Program-made: the position numbers and the translations under genes
Shown here: piece after piece, positions 34,973-47,544 of the stretch
Numbering within the stretch: the stretch's first letter is position 1
Layout: each line of letters starts with the position of its first letter
The notes under the pieces: model-generated
What the model was told of the DNA's origin: nothing
The model's database searches: none
What the model saw: only the letters and a program-made list of their open reading frames with translations
DNA from: Nicotiana tabacum
Lineage: Eukaryota; Streptophyta; Magnoliopsida; Solanales; Solanaceae
Length of the DNA: 64,000 nucleotides
NCBI RefSeq assembly: GCF_000715075.1
Contig: NC_134102.1
Span: 109,380,001 to 109,444,000 of the forward strand
Direction of reading: 5' to 3'

Positions 34973-37900
34973 GTTCATAGGTTCTACAAATCATGAGCAA
35001 GTGTCTAGTAGAGTCTTGCGAATCGGTATGATGACGTCCATACTTATCTTCGAGAGGCTACAGGGCATTTAGGATAAATACTTCCCATTTTTCGTTCCTT
35101 ATCGTGCGAGATTGATTCAGCTTGAGATATAAACTCTTTGAATTCCTTCCACGTATTCGTATGCGCACATGAGCGCTCAGTATCAGCTGTGCATCACCGG
35201 ATTGTGATTCTATGAACGAGGTTCGAGGTGAGTATTCTGTGTTTTGGTGATGGGCCAGTCTGGAAGACTTGAGGCCAGGTTTAGACCGCAGCTTAGGCGC
35301 GGTAGCTTCAGTTGTAATCTGTACATTTGGACTCATATGTCTGGTAATGACCCTACGAGTGGAAGTTGTGGCTCGATGAGCAGCGGAATGGCTTTGTGAT
35401 GAGTATGATGTAAATGCGGGATGTATTAAGACGATTTGAATATGACGAGAAGTGTTTCCTTGAAATGTAAAGAAATGTCCATGGGATGCTTGATTTTCGT
35501 TTTAATGTGACGCACAGTCTCGGGTATGAATGTTTTGAAGGATCTTTTATATTGTTAAATTTTAGGGTAAATTAAATTCTCGTGTTTGGGTAATGAGTTT
35601 GGACGCAGATTGACTAAGTGATTGCATAGTAATTGTGACTGCGAAAAGATATAACAAGATACCAGATTGAGGCTAAGCAGGTGGATTATCCCCTGCGGAG
35701 TAATCTATGTAGGAGTATTTCTTATGATGTGAGTGGAGAGTTTCTTTTCTGCCGACGGGGTGTATGGGTGGAGATTTGAATCTGAATCTGGTTGAGAAAG
35801 TTGACTTGTGTGTTAAGAGAATGAATACTAGTTTAGCGGATGATTGAGGTATTTTTATGGTTGGCGTTGTATGAACTTGGGAAGAAGTTTCGTTGGACTG
35901 ACTGTGGCATTATGGAAGTAAGAGAGTATTGGTATTGTGAGTTATGAAATGTTTTAATCTATGGCTTTGAGCCAAGTGGGGGAGTCTGCTATTGACAATT
36001 TAATCTCATGGTTAGGTGTTAAATTTTAATTTTGGTCTGAGGCATACTTGTGGGTTAGCTATGACTTGTAGAAGTTGAGATCGAGGATGACTCGAATAAG
36101 GAAATTTCTGGTTAAGGATTATATTTCACGTATGAGTAAATAAAATTTGCGGGATGAGTGAGTTGTTATTGGTGAATGATGTAGTACGCACGGAGTATGA
36201 ATTTGATATGTGGTGTTAAAGTAGAGTTACTTCTTTGAGTATTGTGGTGCTAATGGGGCACGTGTCTTTTGGCCCATTTGGGCAGTGCAATTAGATTTTA
36301 GCAAAGTGGGTGACTCCCGAGAAAGAAAATTTCAGTGGGTTTGAGAATTATATATAGCAAGTGAGAATGTTTCCGGACTTGTGTATGGATTCTACATTTT
36401 TGTGTAAGGAAGGTAAGAAGAACAATTTCAAATTCACGTAAGGTATTCTCAGAGTGAGTATTATAGTTGTAGTATTTTTGAAGGTGCTTAAGAAGAATAC
36501 AGTTGCTTATGGGCCGTAGGGCGTTGTGGTTCTATGCTAATGTTTGTGGGGTAAGTTGTGGTTAAAGATCATGGTATTTTAGCAAGAAGAAGTATCAATC
36601 TGAAGACAAATTCGGAAGGGACTTGGAGAAATAGGACAGCTTGGTAGTAGGTTGGATCAGTATGGTAATGGATATGATCGGTTCTTTGAGTGCTTATGAT
36701 GTGGGGGTTTTCTACAGGTGCTTTGTGGCAATACACCTGGACTTGGCGACCTGCGTGGCTTGGTCGAGTTAGAGGAATTTAGTTTTAAGGGCTTGATTAT
36801 GTGCAAATGGATTCCAAAGTATTCTTGATGGTTTCTACCGGTGTGGAGAACGTGTTATGTATTGTGATTTCCTCCTGGAAAGAAGCAAGAGAAAGGTTTC
36901 TAACTAAAATGGTATGTAAATTATTGGTGACTCAAAGTTGATAATAAGATTCTTGTGCCTTTCACATGATGGCAATATAGATGTTACGTGTTGTACGAAA
37001 GCTAAATTTTCATATACAAGGTGGCAGTACAGTCTTGAAGAGAAGGTAACGAATGTTGGACAATGTGGACGGTTTCAAATAATTAGATAAATACTATTAC
37101 TACTTGGTGTTGTATGAGAAAGGGGCGGACTTCATAAGGCGCATTGTATCTTTTTTACTTACGGAGGTATAAATTAGTATTGCGGTACTCACATAGTTGA
37201 TAGACTGTTGATATTCAAATTTTATCAATTGGCATGGAAGAACTTTTAAAGTATTTCTCGTGGGATGATCATGTATGAGAGAGTTATTAGGCATTCGGGC
37301 GGTGGAGATGGAATCAAATATGGTGATTCGCGTGTTCTATGGATTTGGAGATTGGGTGTTCTCAGGAGCGGTTTGTTTCATGGTTGTGGACTGTGAAGTT
37401 GTGGCCGGAGCTAGCCATATGATAGAATGTGTTATGATTCAGTCATTATGGATTTTTGGAAGAATTTTTATCTATTTATGGGTAACCCGAGTTGATTTGG
37501 GGGTCCATAGGTAGGCCCAATTAAGATGTGTATTCTACACCGAGCCGGAAAGGTTGGCTCCATACTGCTATTATTGAGGGATGTGTCATTTGGTTGATGT
37601 CAAACTTATTCGTGTTCTCAGATGATCTGTGAGTTATTCCTTTATGCTACGAGGAGTTGTGATTCATTGGTTATGTGCACAGATGGTGCGGTTCTATTTG
37701 AGCTTTATAGCGGAATTTGAGTGTGATGAGTAATTAGGTATTGCATGATCGATAGCATAATGGTTATGTCCTTTCAGGTTTTGTGTGGTATTTTTGTCAT
37801 TTGCCTCTCCGTCGTTATTAAATTGGAGCAGGGTGGCTCAGAGTATATAATATGAACCACGTGTTAGAATCGGGTGATGGTTCTACAGTGTATGATAAAT

Positions 37901-38662
37901 TTTCAGCGTTTCGTTGTGGAAGTACTTGTTAATTTGGCGGGGCAGTTCTCTCATTTGAGTCATTTTCCATGACTGGGTACATTTGAATTGTTGCATATTA
38001 GTGCACGGATGGCACGAGTTGTGGCTCCGAGTTATATTGGTGCGGTATGTCTGTGGAGCAGTTATGTTTAGTAATATAAGGTCATTGGACCTGGAATGGG
38101 TATTATCAGGTTTAATTTCGGTATATTCAGGAGTATAATATTGAAAGTCGGCTCAGAAAGTGATTATGGTTCCGGTTGGGGCAAGAGACCTCCATGACTT
38201 GTTGGTTTGATAAAGGGTTACGAGATTCTGCGTGTTTCTTTTATTATCAATAGTGTACGAAGGTTTTGGGATGAGGTTTGGTTCGATGTGGGTTTAATAG
38301 TAGTATGCGGTTGGTTTTGGAGTAGTCACTGCGATCGGGAATGGTGCTACGAGCATGCGAGTTGTGTAATATGCTGGGTGATTATATCTGTTGTTATAGT
38401 TATAGCTCGATGCAGCTTATTCGGACTTATACAGTGTGTAAATGTAAGATTCGTGTCTTGAAAGAAATTTTAAAGGTTGGAAATTAAACCCCAAGGTTTA
38501 TGGGCTAAGGTTAAATTAATGATTTTCAGTTGCATTGTGTAGTCAAGCTTATGTGGGATAGAGTGACGTGGGTTCACCTCCGGGTACGTGTGTGGTAAGA
38601 TGGAACAGTGATTTGATGGCTTGGAAACAACTCTTGGCACGTTCGAGGACGAACGTATGTTT
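34973..38662 (+). other. Internal region of the long-LTR element, no gene seen
   Basis: About 3.7 kb without a recognisable gag, protease, RT, integrase or RNase H motif in any frame, and with no frame longer than about 90 codons. It is presumably carried by proteins from a relative. Weak old coding text cannot be excluded. Confidence 0.6.
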
Positions 38663-38675
38663 AAGTGGGGGAAAA
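38662..38675 (+). other. Polypurine tract of the long-LTR element
   Basis: TAAGTGGGGGAAAA lies directly before the 3' LTR start TGTAACGACC. It is preceded by the GTTCGAGGACGAACG block common near the 3' end of plant gypsy elements. Confidence 0.8.
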
Positions 38676-41600
38676 TGTAACGACCCGGTCGGTTGTTTTG
38701 AGTATTACAACCCCGCTTCCCCCTTTACTTATCAAATTGTACTTTACAGTTGTTATGTGAATTGCCAGGGTAATTGGTTCGGGTCCGGTGAGGTTTTGGA
38801 ATGAATTGGAACACTTAGTTTCAAGGTTTAAAGCTTAAGTTAAAATAGTGATCGGATGTCGACTTATATATAAACGACCTCGGAATTTAATTCTGATGAA
38901 TCCAATAGCTCCGTATGGTGATTTTGAACTTAGGAGCGTGTCCAGAAAAATTATTTGGAGGTCCATAGTGGGATTAGGCTTGAAATGCCGAAAGTTAAAT
39001 TTTTGGGAAGTTTGACCGGGGAGTTGACTTTTTGATATCAAGGTCGGAATCCGATTTTGAAAATTTGAATAGCTCTGTTACGTCGTTTATGACTTGTGGG
39101 CAAAATTTGAGGTCAATCGGACGTGAATTGATAGGTTCCGGAGTCGTTTCTAGAAACTAGAAATTTTAAAGTTTATTAGGCTTGAATTGGGATATAATTC
39201 ATGGTTTTAGCGTTGTTTGAGGTGATTTGAGGGTTCAACTAAGTCCGTATGATATTTTAGGACTTGTTGGTATATTTGGCTAAGGTCTCGAGGGGCTCGG
39301 GTGAGTTTTGGATGGTTAGCGAATCATTTTTGGCCTTGGTGAGATTGCTGGTATCTGTTGCTGCATTTTTCGGATTTTCTCTTTCGCGTTCGCGAGTGGG
39401 CCCTCACATTCGCGAAGAGGAATTTGTGGCAGGCAGGATTTACTCTTCGCGTTCGCGAGGAGGTCTCGCATTCGCGAGGAGGTCTCGCATTCGCGAAGAG
39501 AAGCTGGGTTGTGCATCGCGTTCGCGTATGGGGTATCGCGTTCGCGAAGGGAAACATAGTGTGCTTGGGTTTTGCCTTCGCGTTCGCGAAGAAGGGCTCC
39601 GTTAAGCATCGCGTTTGCGAGCAGTGTCTCGCCTTCGCGAAGAGCAAATGTTGGGAAGCACATTTTGTGCTTCGCGAACGCGAGGGACGTGTCGCGTTCG
39701 CGAAGAAGAGAGGTCTTGACAGAAAGTTTAAGTTCAGAAAATGGGACTTCGTCCCATTTTCCATTTTTAACGATTTGGAGCTCGGATTGAGGCAATTTTT
39801 GGGAGATTTTCATAGGAAACAACGGGCTAAGTGTTCTTAACTCAATATTGGTTAAATTACCCGAATCCATGGTTGTTTTTATCATTTAATTGGTGAGTTA
39901 AGTTAGAAAAGTTTGAAAACTCTCTTAGTTTAAATTGAGGATTTGAGGCCGAGTTGTGGTCGGATTTGAGTAATTTTGGTATGGTTGGACTCGTGGTTGA
40001 ATGGGGGTTCGGATTTTGTGAGTTTTATCAGATTCCGAGATGTGGGCCCTACGAGTGATTTTTGGGACGTAATTTCGGATTTTGTGAAAATATTAGTATT
40101 TTGATATGGAATTAATTCCTATAAATTTTGTGGGCTGAATCAAATTAATTATGGTAGATTCGAGCCGTTCGGGAGTTGATACACGCATAACGGGATTTTT
40201 GGAGCATTGTTTAGCTTGCTCGACATTAAATTCGGCTTGTTCGAGGTAAGTAACTCTTCTAATCTTGGAGTTGAGGGTATGAACCCTGAATATATGTATT
40301 TTGTGAATTGTTGGGAGGTGACTCACATGCTAAGTGATGGGCGTGTGGGCGTGCACTATAAAAATTGTGACATAATTATTTCTGTGGAATTTTATAGTTA
40401 AATAATCTTGGCATTTTCCATGCGGTTTTATGTGTTAAAGAAATTGAGCTGAAAAGCATATTAAAAATCATGTTGAGGCTATGTACCAGTATTATTGGTA
40501 CCCACAGAGGTCATATTATTGTGAATTATTGTGTTAAATTAAAAAATTCATACTCAGTCATATTCATTTCATTGCATATCATAACTCCGTTTTATGACTC
40601 TATTTTGATGCATATAAATATTTTTGGCCGAATGCCCTGTTTTACTGAGATGCCCGAGTGGCTTGAGAGGTTTATGACTGAGTGAGGCCGAGGGCCTGAT
40701 TTATGTTGCATATTCATGTGATCGGGTTGCATGCCGCAGCATGTTGCATATTTATGGGATCGGGCTGCACGCCGCAGCATGTTTGATATCGGCTTAGGGC
40801 CTGATTTGTGAGGATGAGTGTGGATCGGGGCTGCCCGCCTGCAGCATATTTATGACTAAGTGAGGCCGAGGGCCTGATTTGCGAGGATGAGTGTGGATTG
40901 GGGTTGCCCGCCTGCAGCATACTTTATTATTATAGCACGTGAGTTGTCCGTGCAGCATGTAAGTTGTCCGTGCATATTATAGCGCTTGGGCTGTAGGAGC
41001 CCCTTCGGAGTCTGTACACACCCCCAGTGAGCGCAGGTACCTACTGAGTGCGAGTGCTGAGTGCTGAGTGACTGGGAGGCATGAGTGATTGGGAGGCATG
41101 AGTGATTGTGAGGTATGCCCGAGTGGCAAGAGTGATTGAGAGGTATGCTCGAGTGGCAAGAGTGATTGTGAGGTATGCCCGAGTGGCACGAGTGACTGTG
41201 AGGTTTTGCCCGAGGGGCTGTATATGAGTGATGTTCTGCCCGAGGGGCTGTTTATGATCTTATCATTGAGTTGCATTGCATTGGCATGCACACATGACAT
41301 ACTTGCATAGAGATGTATTTCCTCATGCTGTACTGCATCACATCATTCATGATTTTTCACACATTGTTGACAGATGGGCATAGTGATGCATTTATTTTTA
41401 CACAGGTTATCTGGAAGGAAAATAAAACATCTTATTTATTATTGACAAGATTTTGGGAGAAATTTATTGTTTTCAAACTATTCATATTTTTGGCAACTCC
41501 AGCAAACGATTTGATTTTTTTTTCACTGATGTATTTGAAAGAAAGAACTACTATTTTTGAAATCATGATTTGGTTGGGTATGTTATCTGTGAGTTACTTG

Positions 41601-42105
41601 TGGCATTATTTGCTTTATGTTGTAATGGATAGTTGTGGACTATTGGTTTTGGAACCAACCTTGGTGGAAGCTCGTCACTACTTTCAACCTACGGCTAGGT
41701 TTGTTACTTACTCAGTACATGGGGTCGGTTGTACTGATACTACACTTCTGCACATTGCGTGCAGATGTTGGCTACTGTTGTTACTGTGCTCAATGGTTGC
41801 AGGACTTGAAGATGTACCTGCGTTCCTGTTGTAGCTGCTTTTTGTTCAGGGTAGCCGTAGATTTATAAAAGCTTTGTTTATGTATTATTCAAATAGACTA
41901 TGTATTATTTCATTTTCGCTTTGTATATTCTATTCCTAGAAGCTCATGATTTGTACTACCAGTTCTTGGGGAATGTATAAGGTTAAGATAATTATTTACT
42001 TAAATTTCTTTAATAATTGTTATTGGAATTAAATAGTTGAAAGTTGGCTTACCTAGCGGGTTGGGTTAGGTGCCATCACGACTAGCTGGATTTTGGGTCG
42101 TGACA
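38676..42105 (+). repeat. 3' LTR of the long-LTR element
   Basis: A 3430-bp terminal repeat, TGTAACGACCC to GGGTCGTGACA. It includes the TTCGCGAA minisatellite at 39383-39706 and the GAGTG-type repeats at 40680-41260. It is the intact reference for the truncated 5' LTR. Confidence 0.9.
39383..39706. repeat. TTCGCGAA minisatellite in the 3' LTR
   Basis: Same motif and place as 32336-32655, with a slightly different unit set (an extra GGTCTCGCATTCGCGAGGA unit). The open frames of up to about 190 codons across it on both strands come from the repeat and are not called as genes. Confidence 0.85.
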
Positions 42106-44513
42106 TCTATGGTCACATGTGCATTTGTTATCAACTTGCAGTTTGGCTTTTGCAAGATTGATTACTCAAATTATTAGAGCACAGTTCCAGAATATAAATT
42201 ATGATGATTTATCTTGATAATATTGGTTTAAATCTAAGTTGGTTTAGCAGATATTGTATGCCTCCAATTATATCTAAACCATTGGTTATGAGAACAAAAC
42301 TACCAAAATAAAATTTGGTATGTGATGTATTATTTAATATACAACAACACTTGTACGCATCTAGCCAAGTTATGATAAGTTCTCTCTATCACAATCGGTT
42401 CAGGGTCAGGAACCGAATAATTTTCATCTAAAAATATGAATGTGCTATATGATTTAATTGTTCCACCACAATGCACAAAGATGGATCCCCAAATAAGGCT
42501 AAGGATATGTGTTGGTGATCTCAACAATAGGGGGAGAAAATGGATAGCTGAAAAAGTAATGCATGTAATGAATTATTATGAGTACATCTAGATCCTCGTA
42601 CGAGAAAATGTGAACTTGAAGTTCAAGTGATAATTCATTTGCAAAATATTGTCAGGAGTATTTGCTGACCCAAAGCTAAATGTCATATTCAGCTGCTAAT
42701 GTTCCAAATAAAATAAAGTTCATAATGAATAGAGTCTATGGCATGCATGAAGCATAATAGACTAATCGGTTCCAAAGATAAAACTCCTTGAAGAAGGAGA
42801 GGAGCAGATGTTCAAGATGGTCATAATAAGGAAGCAAGTGCTCTAGAAGAGCACCACGACATAACACTTCATAAGACCTCATGGGAGAGGCTCAGGTACC
42901 TGCAAATAATAAGATAAAGAGATCTCAATAAGTTATGCCTTTATTGAGTAATAGTAGAACCGATATAAAATGATCGTCGATGATATTGTTAATATAATGT
43001 AGTGCTCAATATATTAATATTGACGAGGATCTTGAGCTCAAATCTGTCATGAAATTTGGGCAGATAAATGATTGCCAAATGAAAAATACGCAATGAAAAT
43101 TGATTTCACCTGAAAAATATGAAGTTGGATGGATAGTCCCAACACTTGAAAGTATAAAGCAGTGGAGGTATAAATGTGTTCTTGTGCGAAAAAAAGGTCA
43201 AGTCGATAGACATAAAGACGACTTGTGTCACAAGAAGATTTATAAATATCGTGGCATTGATTATATAGAGACATGTTCTCCTGTGGTGGATGTCGCCATT
43301 TCACATTTTAATCTGGCAATACAAGAAAAATGATATGCGTATAATAGAAATCATTGAAGGATTTAAATTGCTCTAAAGCATATTAAAGTTTTCAAGAAAT
43401 TTATTAAATAAAGTTTCAAAAATCCTTATACGGATTGAAACAATTAGGGCGCATGTCGTATAATCACCTGAGTGAGTACCTGTTGAAAGAAGGGTACAAG
43501 AATGATTCAATTTGTCCTTGTGTCTTTATAAAAATATCTGGATCTAAATTTATTATAATCACCGTGTATGTTGATGATTTAAATATCATTGGAACTCCTA
43601 GGGAGCTTCCTAAAACAATAGACTATTTAAAGAAAGAATTTGAAATGAAAGATCTTGGGAAGACAAAATTTTATCTTGGTTTACAAATTGAGTATATGAA
43701 AGATGGATTTTTTGTCCATCAATCAGCATATACTAAAAAGATTTTAAAGCGATTCTATATGGATAAAGCACATCCATTCCGACCTCATGAAAATAATGAA
43801 GAGCTTCTTGGTCCCGAAGTACTATATCTTAGTGCAATTGGTGCACTAATGTATCTTTCTAATATTACAAGGTCTGACATAACTTTTTCAGTTAATGTCT
43901 TATCAATATATAACTCTGCTCCTACAAGGAGACATTGGAATGGAATCAAACACATATTGCGGTATCTAAAAGGGACTACCAATATGAGATTATTTTATGG
44001 CAATGATTGCAATCCCGATCTTTGTTGGTTATGCCGATGCTGGGTATTTATCTGACCCACACAAGGCTCGATCTCAAACAGGCTATGTGTTTACATATGG
44101 AGGCACTACCATATCTTGACGATCGATTAAGCAATCAATCGTGGCTACTTCATCTAATCATGCTGAAATAATTGCTATTCATGAAGCAAGTCAAGAATGT
44201 GTATGGTTGAGGTATATAATATACCTTATTCGAGACAAATGTGGTTTGAAGTGTGACAAACTACCCACAATTTTGTATGAAGACAATGCAGCATGCATAG
44301 CCCAATTGAAGGGAGGATTTATAAAACGGGATAGAACAAAGCAAATTTCACCAAAGTTATTTTTCACACATGATCATCAAAAGAATGGTGATATCAATGT
44401 GCAATAGATCCGTTGAAGTGATAATATGGCTGATCTGTTCACCAAATCTCTACCGACGTCAACCTTCAAGAAACTAGTATACAAGATTAGGATGCGAAGG
44501 CTCAAGGATGTGA
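42106..44513 (+). pseudogene. copia B integrase end, reverse transcriptase and RNase H, broken
   Basis: Integrase text resumes at 42106. RT text starts near 43100 (a CVLVRKKGQVDRHKDD block). 43435-44055 is open and includes the catalytic VYVDDLNII, the FEMKDLGKTKFYLGLQIEY block and LRYLKGTTNMRLFY. After a frameshift, RNase H follows: YADAGYLSDPHKARSQTGY, SSNHAEIIAIHEA, ILYEDNAACIAQLKGG, and an ADLFTKSLP-like end before 44513. Several stops are present. Confidence 0.85.
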
Positions 44514-44721
44514 ATTGATGCTCTCATCATGGGGAGTTAATATGCATTGTACTCTTTTTTCCTTACAAGGTTTTGTCCCACTAGGTTTTCCTTGCAAGGT
44601 TTTTAACGAGGCAACCAAAAGACGTATTTCTAAACATGTGTACTCTTTTTCCTTCACTAGGATTTTTTCTCATAGGGTTTTTCCTAATAAGATTTTAACG
44701 AGGCACATTATCTATGGATAT

Positions 44722-44729
44722 CCAGGGGG
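44722..44729 (+). other. Polypurine tract of copia B
   Basis: CCAGGGGG stands directly before the 3' LTR start TGTTATAAG. Confidence 0.65.
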
Positions 44730-44998
44730 TGTTATAAGAAAAATCAAATTATTGTGGATGTCTACTCTTCCTCCATGAATGACATCCTCTATGCTTAATG
44801 ACATATTAAATGACATATTTTTCTTCACTTTTCATGCATATATAAAGGCCTTGTAATAGATAAAAAAAATACACACAATTGAAGAAGAAAATCTCTTCCT
44901 TCTCTCTATCTCTATTTCTTGTTCATATTTTACTAAATTGCTTTTATTTCATAACATTTCTTGTTCATGTTTTACTAAATTGCTTTTATTTTATAACA
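44730..44998 (+). repeat. 3' LTR of copia B
   Basis: A 269-bp LTR, TGTTATAAG to TTATAACA, without the 180-bp duplication of the 5' LTR. It contains the TATATAAAGG promoter-like box. Confidence 0.9.
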
Positions 44999-45084
44999 CT
45001 AATGACTTATTTTAGCTTGTAAGCACTTACTTATAAGCATTTTTAATTTTACCGGGTGCATGTTTGCTTAGCCAAACACCCTCT

Positions 45085-45567
45085 AAACCAAAAATATACC
45101 ACTTTTAACTGAAACAATAGTTTAAAAATATCAAGTTACCATAAAACTAGGGACGGATGAAGCTTTACGGAAAATAAATTCATATATTAAAATTCATTAA
45201 AAATTGTAATAATTGGGAGGCAGTAAATACGAAGCTTAAATTCTAAATTAAGTTTTTGACAAAACCTCTTATAATTAGAAAACGAGATCTAATCATTACA
45301 CTAGAACTAGAATTGTAGGGGAACTCAATTTAAGAACCCCTCCAAAAAATAGGCGTATGCCACTATTTGCGGCGAACTAGAATTGCAGGGGAACTCAATA
45401 TGAGAAACCCTCCAAAAAATAGGCGTAAGCCACTATTTGCGGCACACAGACGGTATTCTTTATTAAAAGGCGAAAGAATAGTTCGCTTTGCTCTTACCGC
45501 GTGGCTGCGTAAGAATTGTAGAGGATTCGCGTGGAATTTTATAGTAGCGTAAGCACCTAGAAGTTGT
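45085..45567. repeat. Segmental duplication copy C, first part
   Basis: It matches copy B from 26595 on, including the repeated core, which here has its first 69 bp in tandem (45305-45373 and 45374-45442). It continues beyond the solo LTR at 47545. With the nest 28232-45084 removed, copies A, B and C lie at a spacing of about 1.8-1.9 kb. Confidence 0.75.
45367..45552 (+). other. Repeated-core frame, copy C
   Basis: 61 codons in the same frame as 24777-24983: NPPKNRRKPLFAA, YSLLKGERIVRF, LTAWLRKN, GFAWNFIVA. It extends upstream without a clear start. It is part of a repeat; product unknown. Confidence 0.3.
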
Positions 45568-47544
45568 TGTCACGATCCAAAATCTCAATATGTCGTGATG
45601 GCGCCTATCTCGATACTAGGCAAATCAAAAATCTCAATAAACCAAAGCTTCTCTTTAATGCTAAAAATATAATATTTAAATACAATACAAACACTCCCCA
45701 AAACCTGGTGTCACTGATTACATGAGCATCTAATATGAATACAAGTCTGAAAAATAGTCTATAATAGTCTGAGACCAAATACAGTAAACAAAAAGATAGA
45801 GAAGGAGAGACAAGGTCTGCGAAACACGACAGCTACCTCAAAATCTCCTGAAAATCAGCTGTACGGAAGAATCAACACCCGCTATGTTCGAGAACACCTG
45901 GATCTGCACACGAAGTGCAGGGTTTAGTATGAGTACAACCTCTTAGGACAACAATCACTCACTGGGCTCCCAACCCTCATCACTCCCTAGGCACCCAGCC
46001 CTCATTACTCACTCTCAATGGGTACCTGTGCTCACTGGGGGTGTACAGACTCTGGAGGGGCTCCTACAGCCCAAGCGCTACAATTTGCACGGACAACTCA
46101 CCGCCCTTATCACTTACTCTGCTATGCTTTTGCCTCGCAAATCGGCCTCCGAATGCCTCGAATCTAGTCACAAATAATTCGTTTCAGTCAATCAAATTTA
46201 TTGGAATTAATTCCATAAGAATATACTAATTTTTCATAAAAATTCGAAATTTAGCTCAAAAATCGCCCATGGGGTCCACGTCTCGGAACCAGACAAAAGT
46301 TACAAAATCCGAAAGCCCATTCAACCACGAGTCTACCCATACCAATTTTTTCAGTATCCGACCTCAACTCGATTCTCAAATCTACAAATCTTATTTCCAA
46401 ATTTTTAAATTCCAATCTCCGATTTACACTTCAAAATCATGTAATCTAGTCGAATTATTCGATGATAATTCAATATTATGGAGTAGAAATGATCACAAGG
46501 GACTTACCTCAAGTTTTCCTTGAAAATATATCAAAAATCGCCTCTCCTTAAGCTTCAATTTGTCAAAAATGGCGAATGGGACGAAGTCCCTATTTTTATA
46601 ATTCTGCCCAGACTGCCTCGATCTTGGCCTTCGATCGAGGCCCTCGATCCTGGGCATCGATTCTGACCCTCGATCCCGGCCCTTGATCATGGCTCTCGAC
46701 CCTGGTCTTCGACCCTGCCTTCGATCATGGCCCTCGACCCTGGGCTCGATCGTGGCTTCGAGCCTGATCCTCGACCCTGCCTTCGATCGTGGCCCTCGAC
46801 CCTGGGTTCGATCGTCCTTGATTTTGGGCTCGATTCTGGCAGAAGAAATTTCTAACAGAAGAAAATTGCAGCAACTGTTGTAGTTCAATTTTTGATCCGT
46901 TAACCATCCGAAACTCACCCGAGGCCCTCGGAATCTCAACCAAATATACCAACAAGTCCTAAAATATCATACGAACTTAGTCGAATCCTCAAATCACCTC
47001 AAACAACGCTAAAACCATGAATTACGCCCCAATTCAAGCCTATTGAACTTTGAAACTTCTAATTTCTACAAATAACGCCGAAACCTATCAAATCAAGTCC
47101 GATTGACCTCAAATTTTGCATACAAGTCATAAATGTCATAACATACCTATTAAAAATTTCAGAATAGGATTTCGACCCCGATATCAAAAAGTCAGCCCCT
47201 CGGTCAAACTTCCCAAAAATTTAACTTTCGGCATTTCAAGTCTAATTCCTCTACGGACCTCCAAAAATTCTTCCGGACACGCTCCTAAGTCCGAAATCAC
47301 CATACAGAGCTATTGGAATCATCAAAATTTAAATCCGAGGTCATTTACACATAGGTCCATATCCGGTCCACTTTTCTAACTTAAAATTTTCAATTATGAG
47401 ATTAAGTGTCTCATTTCATTCCGAATTCCTTCCGGACCCGACCCAACTAACCCGATACATCATAAATCAATTGCAAGGCATAAATTGAGCAATAAATAAA
47501 GAAACATGATTATAATATTCAAAACGATCGGCCGAGTCGTTATA
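45568..47544 (-). mobile_element. Solo LTR related to the long-LTR element
   Basis: Minus strand, 1977 bp, with ends like those of 38676-42105 (TGTCACGA to CGAGTCGTTATA on the plus strand). Flanks are GTTGT (45563-45567) and GTTGC (47545-47549), one mismatch. Only one LTR is present, so it arose by LTR-LTR recombination. It shares the LTR backbone, for example the GGACTTCGTCCCATT region and the GCTTGGGCTGTAGGAGCCCC block, but has a different minisatellite. Confidence 0.85.
46617..46845. repeat. CCTCGATC minisatellite inside the solo LTR
   Basis: Variants of GGCCCTCGATCCTGGGC (and TTCGATCGTGG) repeat about a dozen times. In the LTR backbone it occupies the place held by the TTCGCGAA minisatellite in the other family. 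Confidence 0.85.

Larger units (their letters stand above)
31663..42105 (+). mobile_element. Long-LTR non-autonomous retrotransposon nested in copia B
   Basis: LTRs of about 3.3-3.4 kb (31663-34952 and 38676-42105) flank a 3.7-kb internal region with a tRNA-Met-like primer site and a polypurine tract but no gag or pol. This is the structure of a LARD. The right border is clean: TGACA, then TCTAT resuming copia B. The left border is abnormal: the first ~36 LTR bases are missing and 46 bases of copia B are repeated there. Confidence 0.85.
28968..44998 (+). mobile_element. Ty1/copia element B, complete, split by a nested element
   Basis: LTRs 28968-29445 and 44730-44998, with the 5-bp duplication CTAAT at 28963-28967 and 44999-45003. 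Internal halves 29446-31616 and 42106-44729 rejoin within integrase when the nested element is removed. RT and RNase H follow in the right half. Frames are interrupted. Same family as copia A. Confidence 0.9.
28232..45084. mobile_element. TIR DNA element (817 bp) split by copia B
   Basis: The left part 28232-28967 starts AGAGTCCGTTTGGCTAAG and the right part 45004-45084 ends CTTAGCCAAACACCCTCT; reversed, the two match at 15 of 18 bases. Between them lies the copia B insertion with its own CTAAT duplication. TIRs of the TGTTTGGCYAAG type occur in plant hAT-like MITEs. No transposase is visible, and I could not confirm a target duplication. Confidence 0.6.

Noticed and set aside
39316..39885. 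Long open frames (up to about 190 codons) on both strands across the LTR minisatellite, and the similar ones at 32192-32822
   Set aside because: They run through a tandem repeat that lacks stops in several frames at once, have low-complexity products and no known motifs. They are best explained by the repeat.
41313..41834. 173-codon frame in the 3' LTR of the long-LTR element
   Set aside because: The matching region of the 5' LTR (34161-34715) breaks the same frame, and the product has no recognisable domain. It is most likely chance within an AT-rich LTR.
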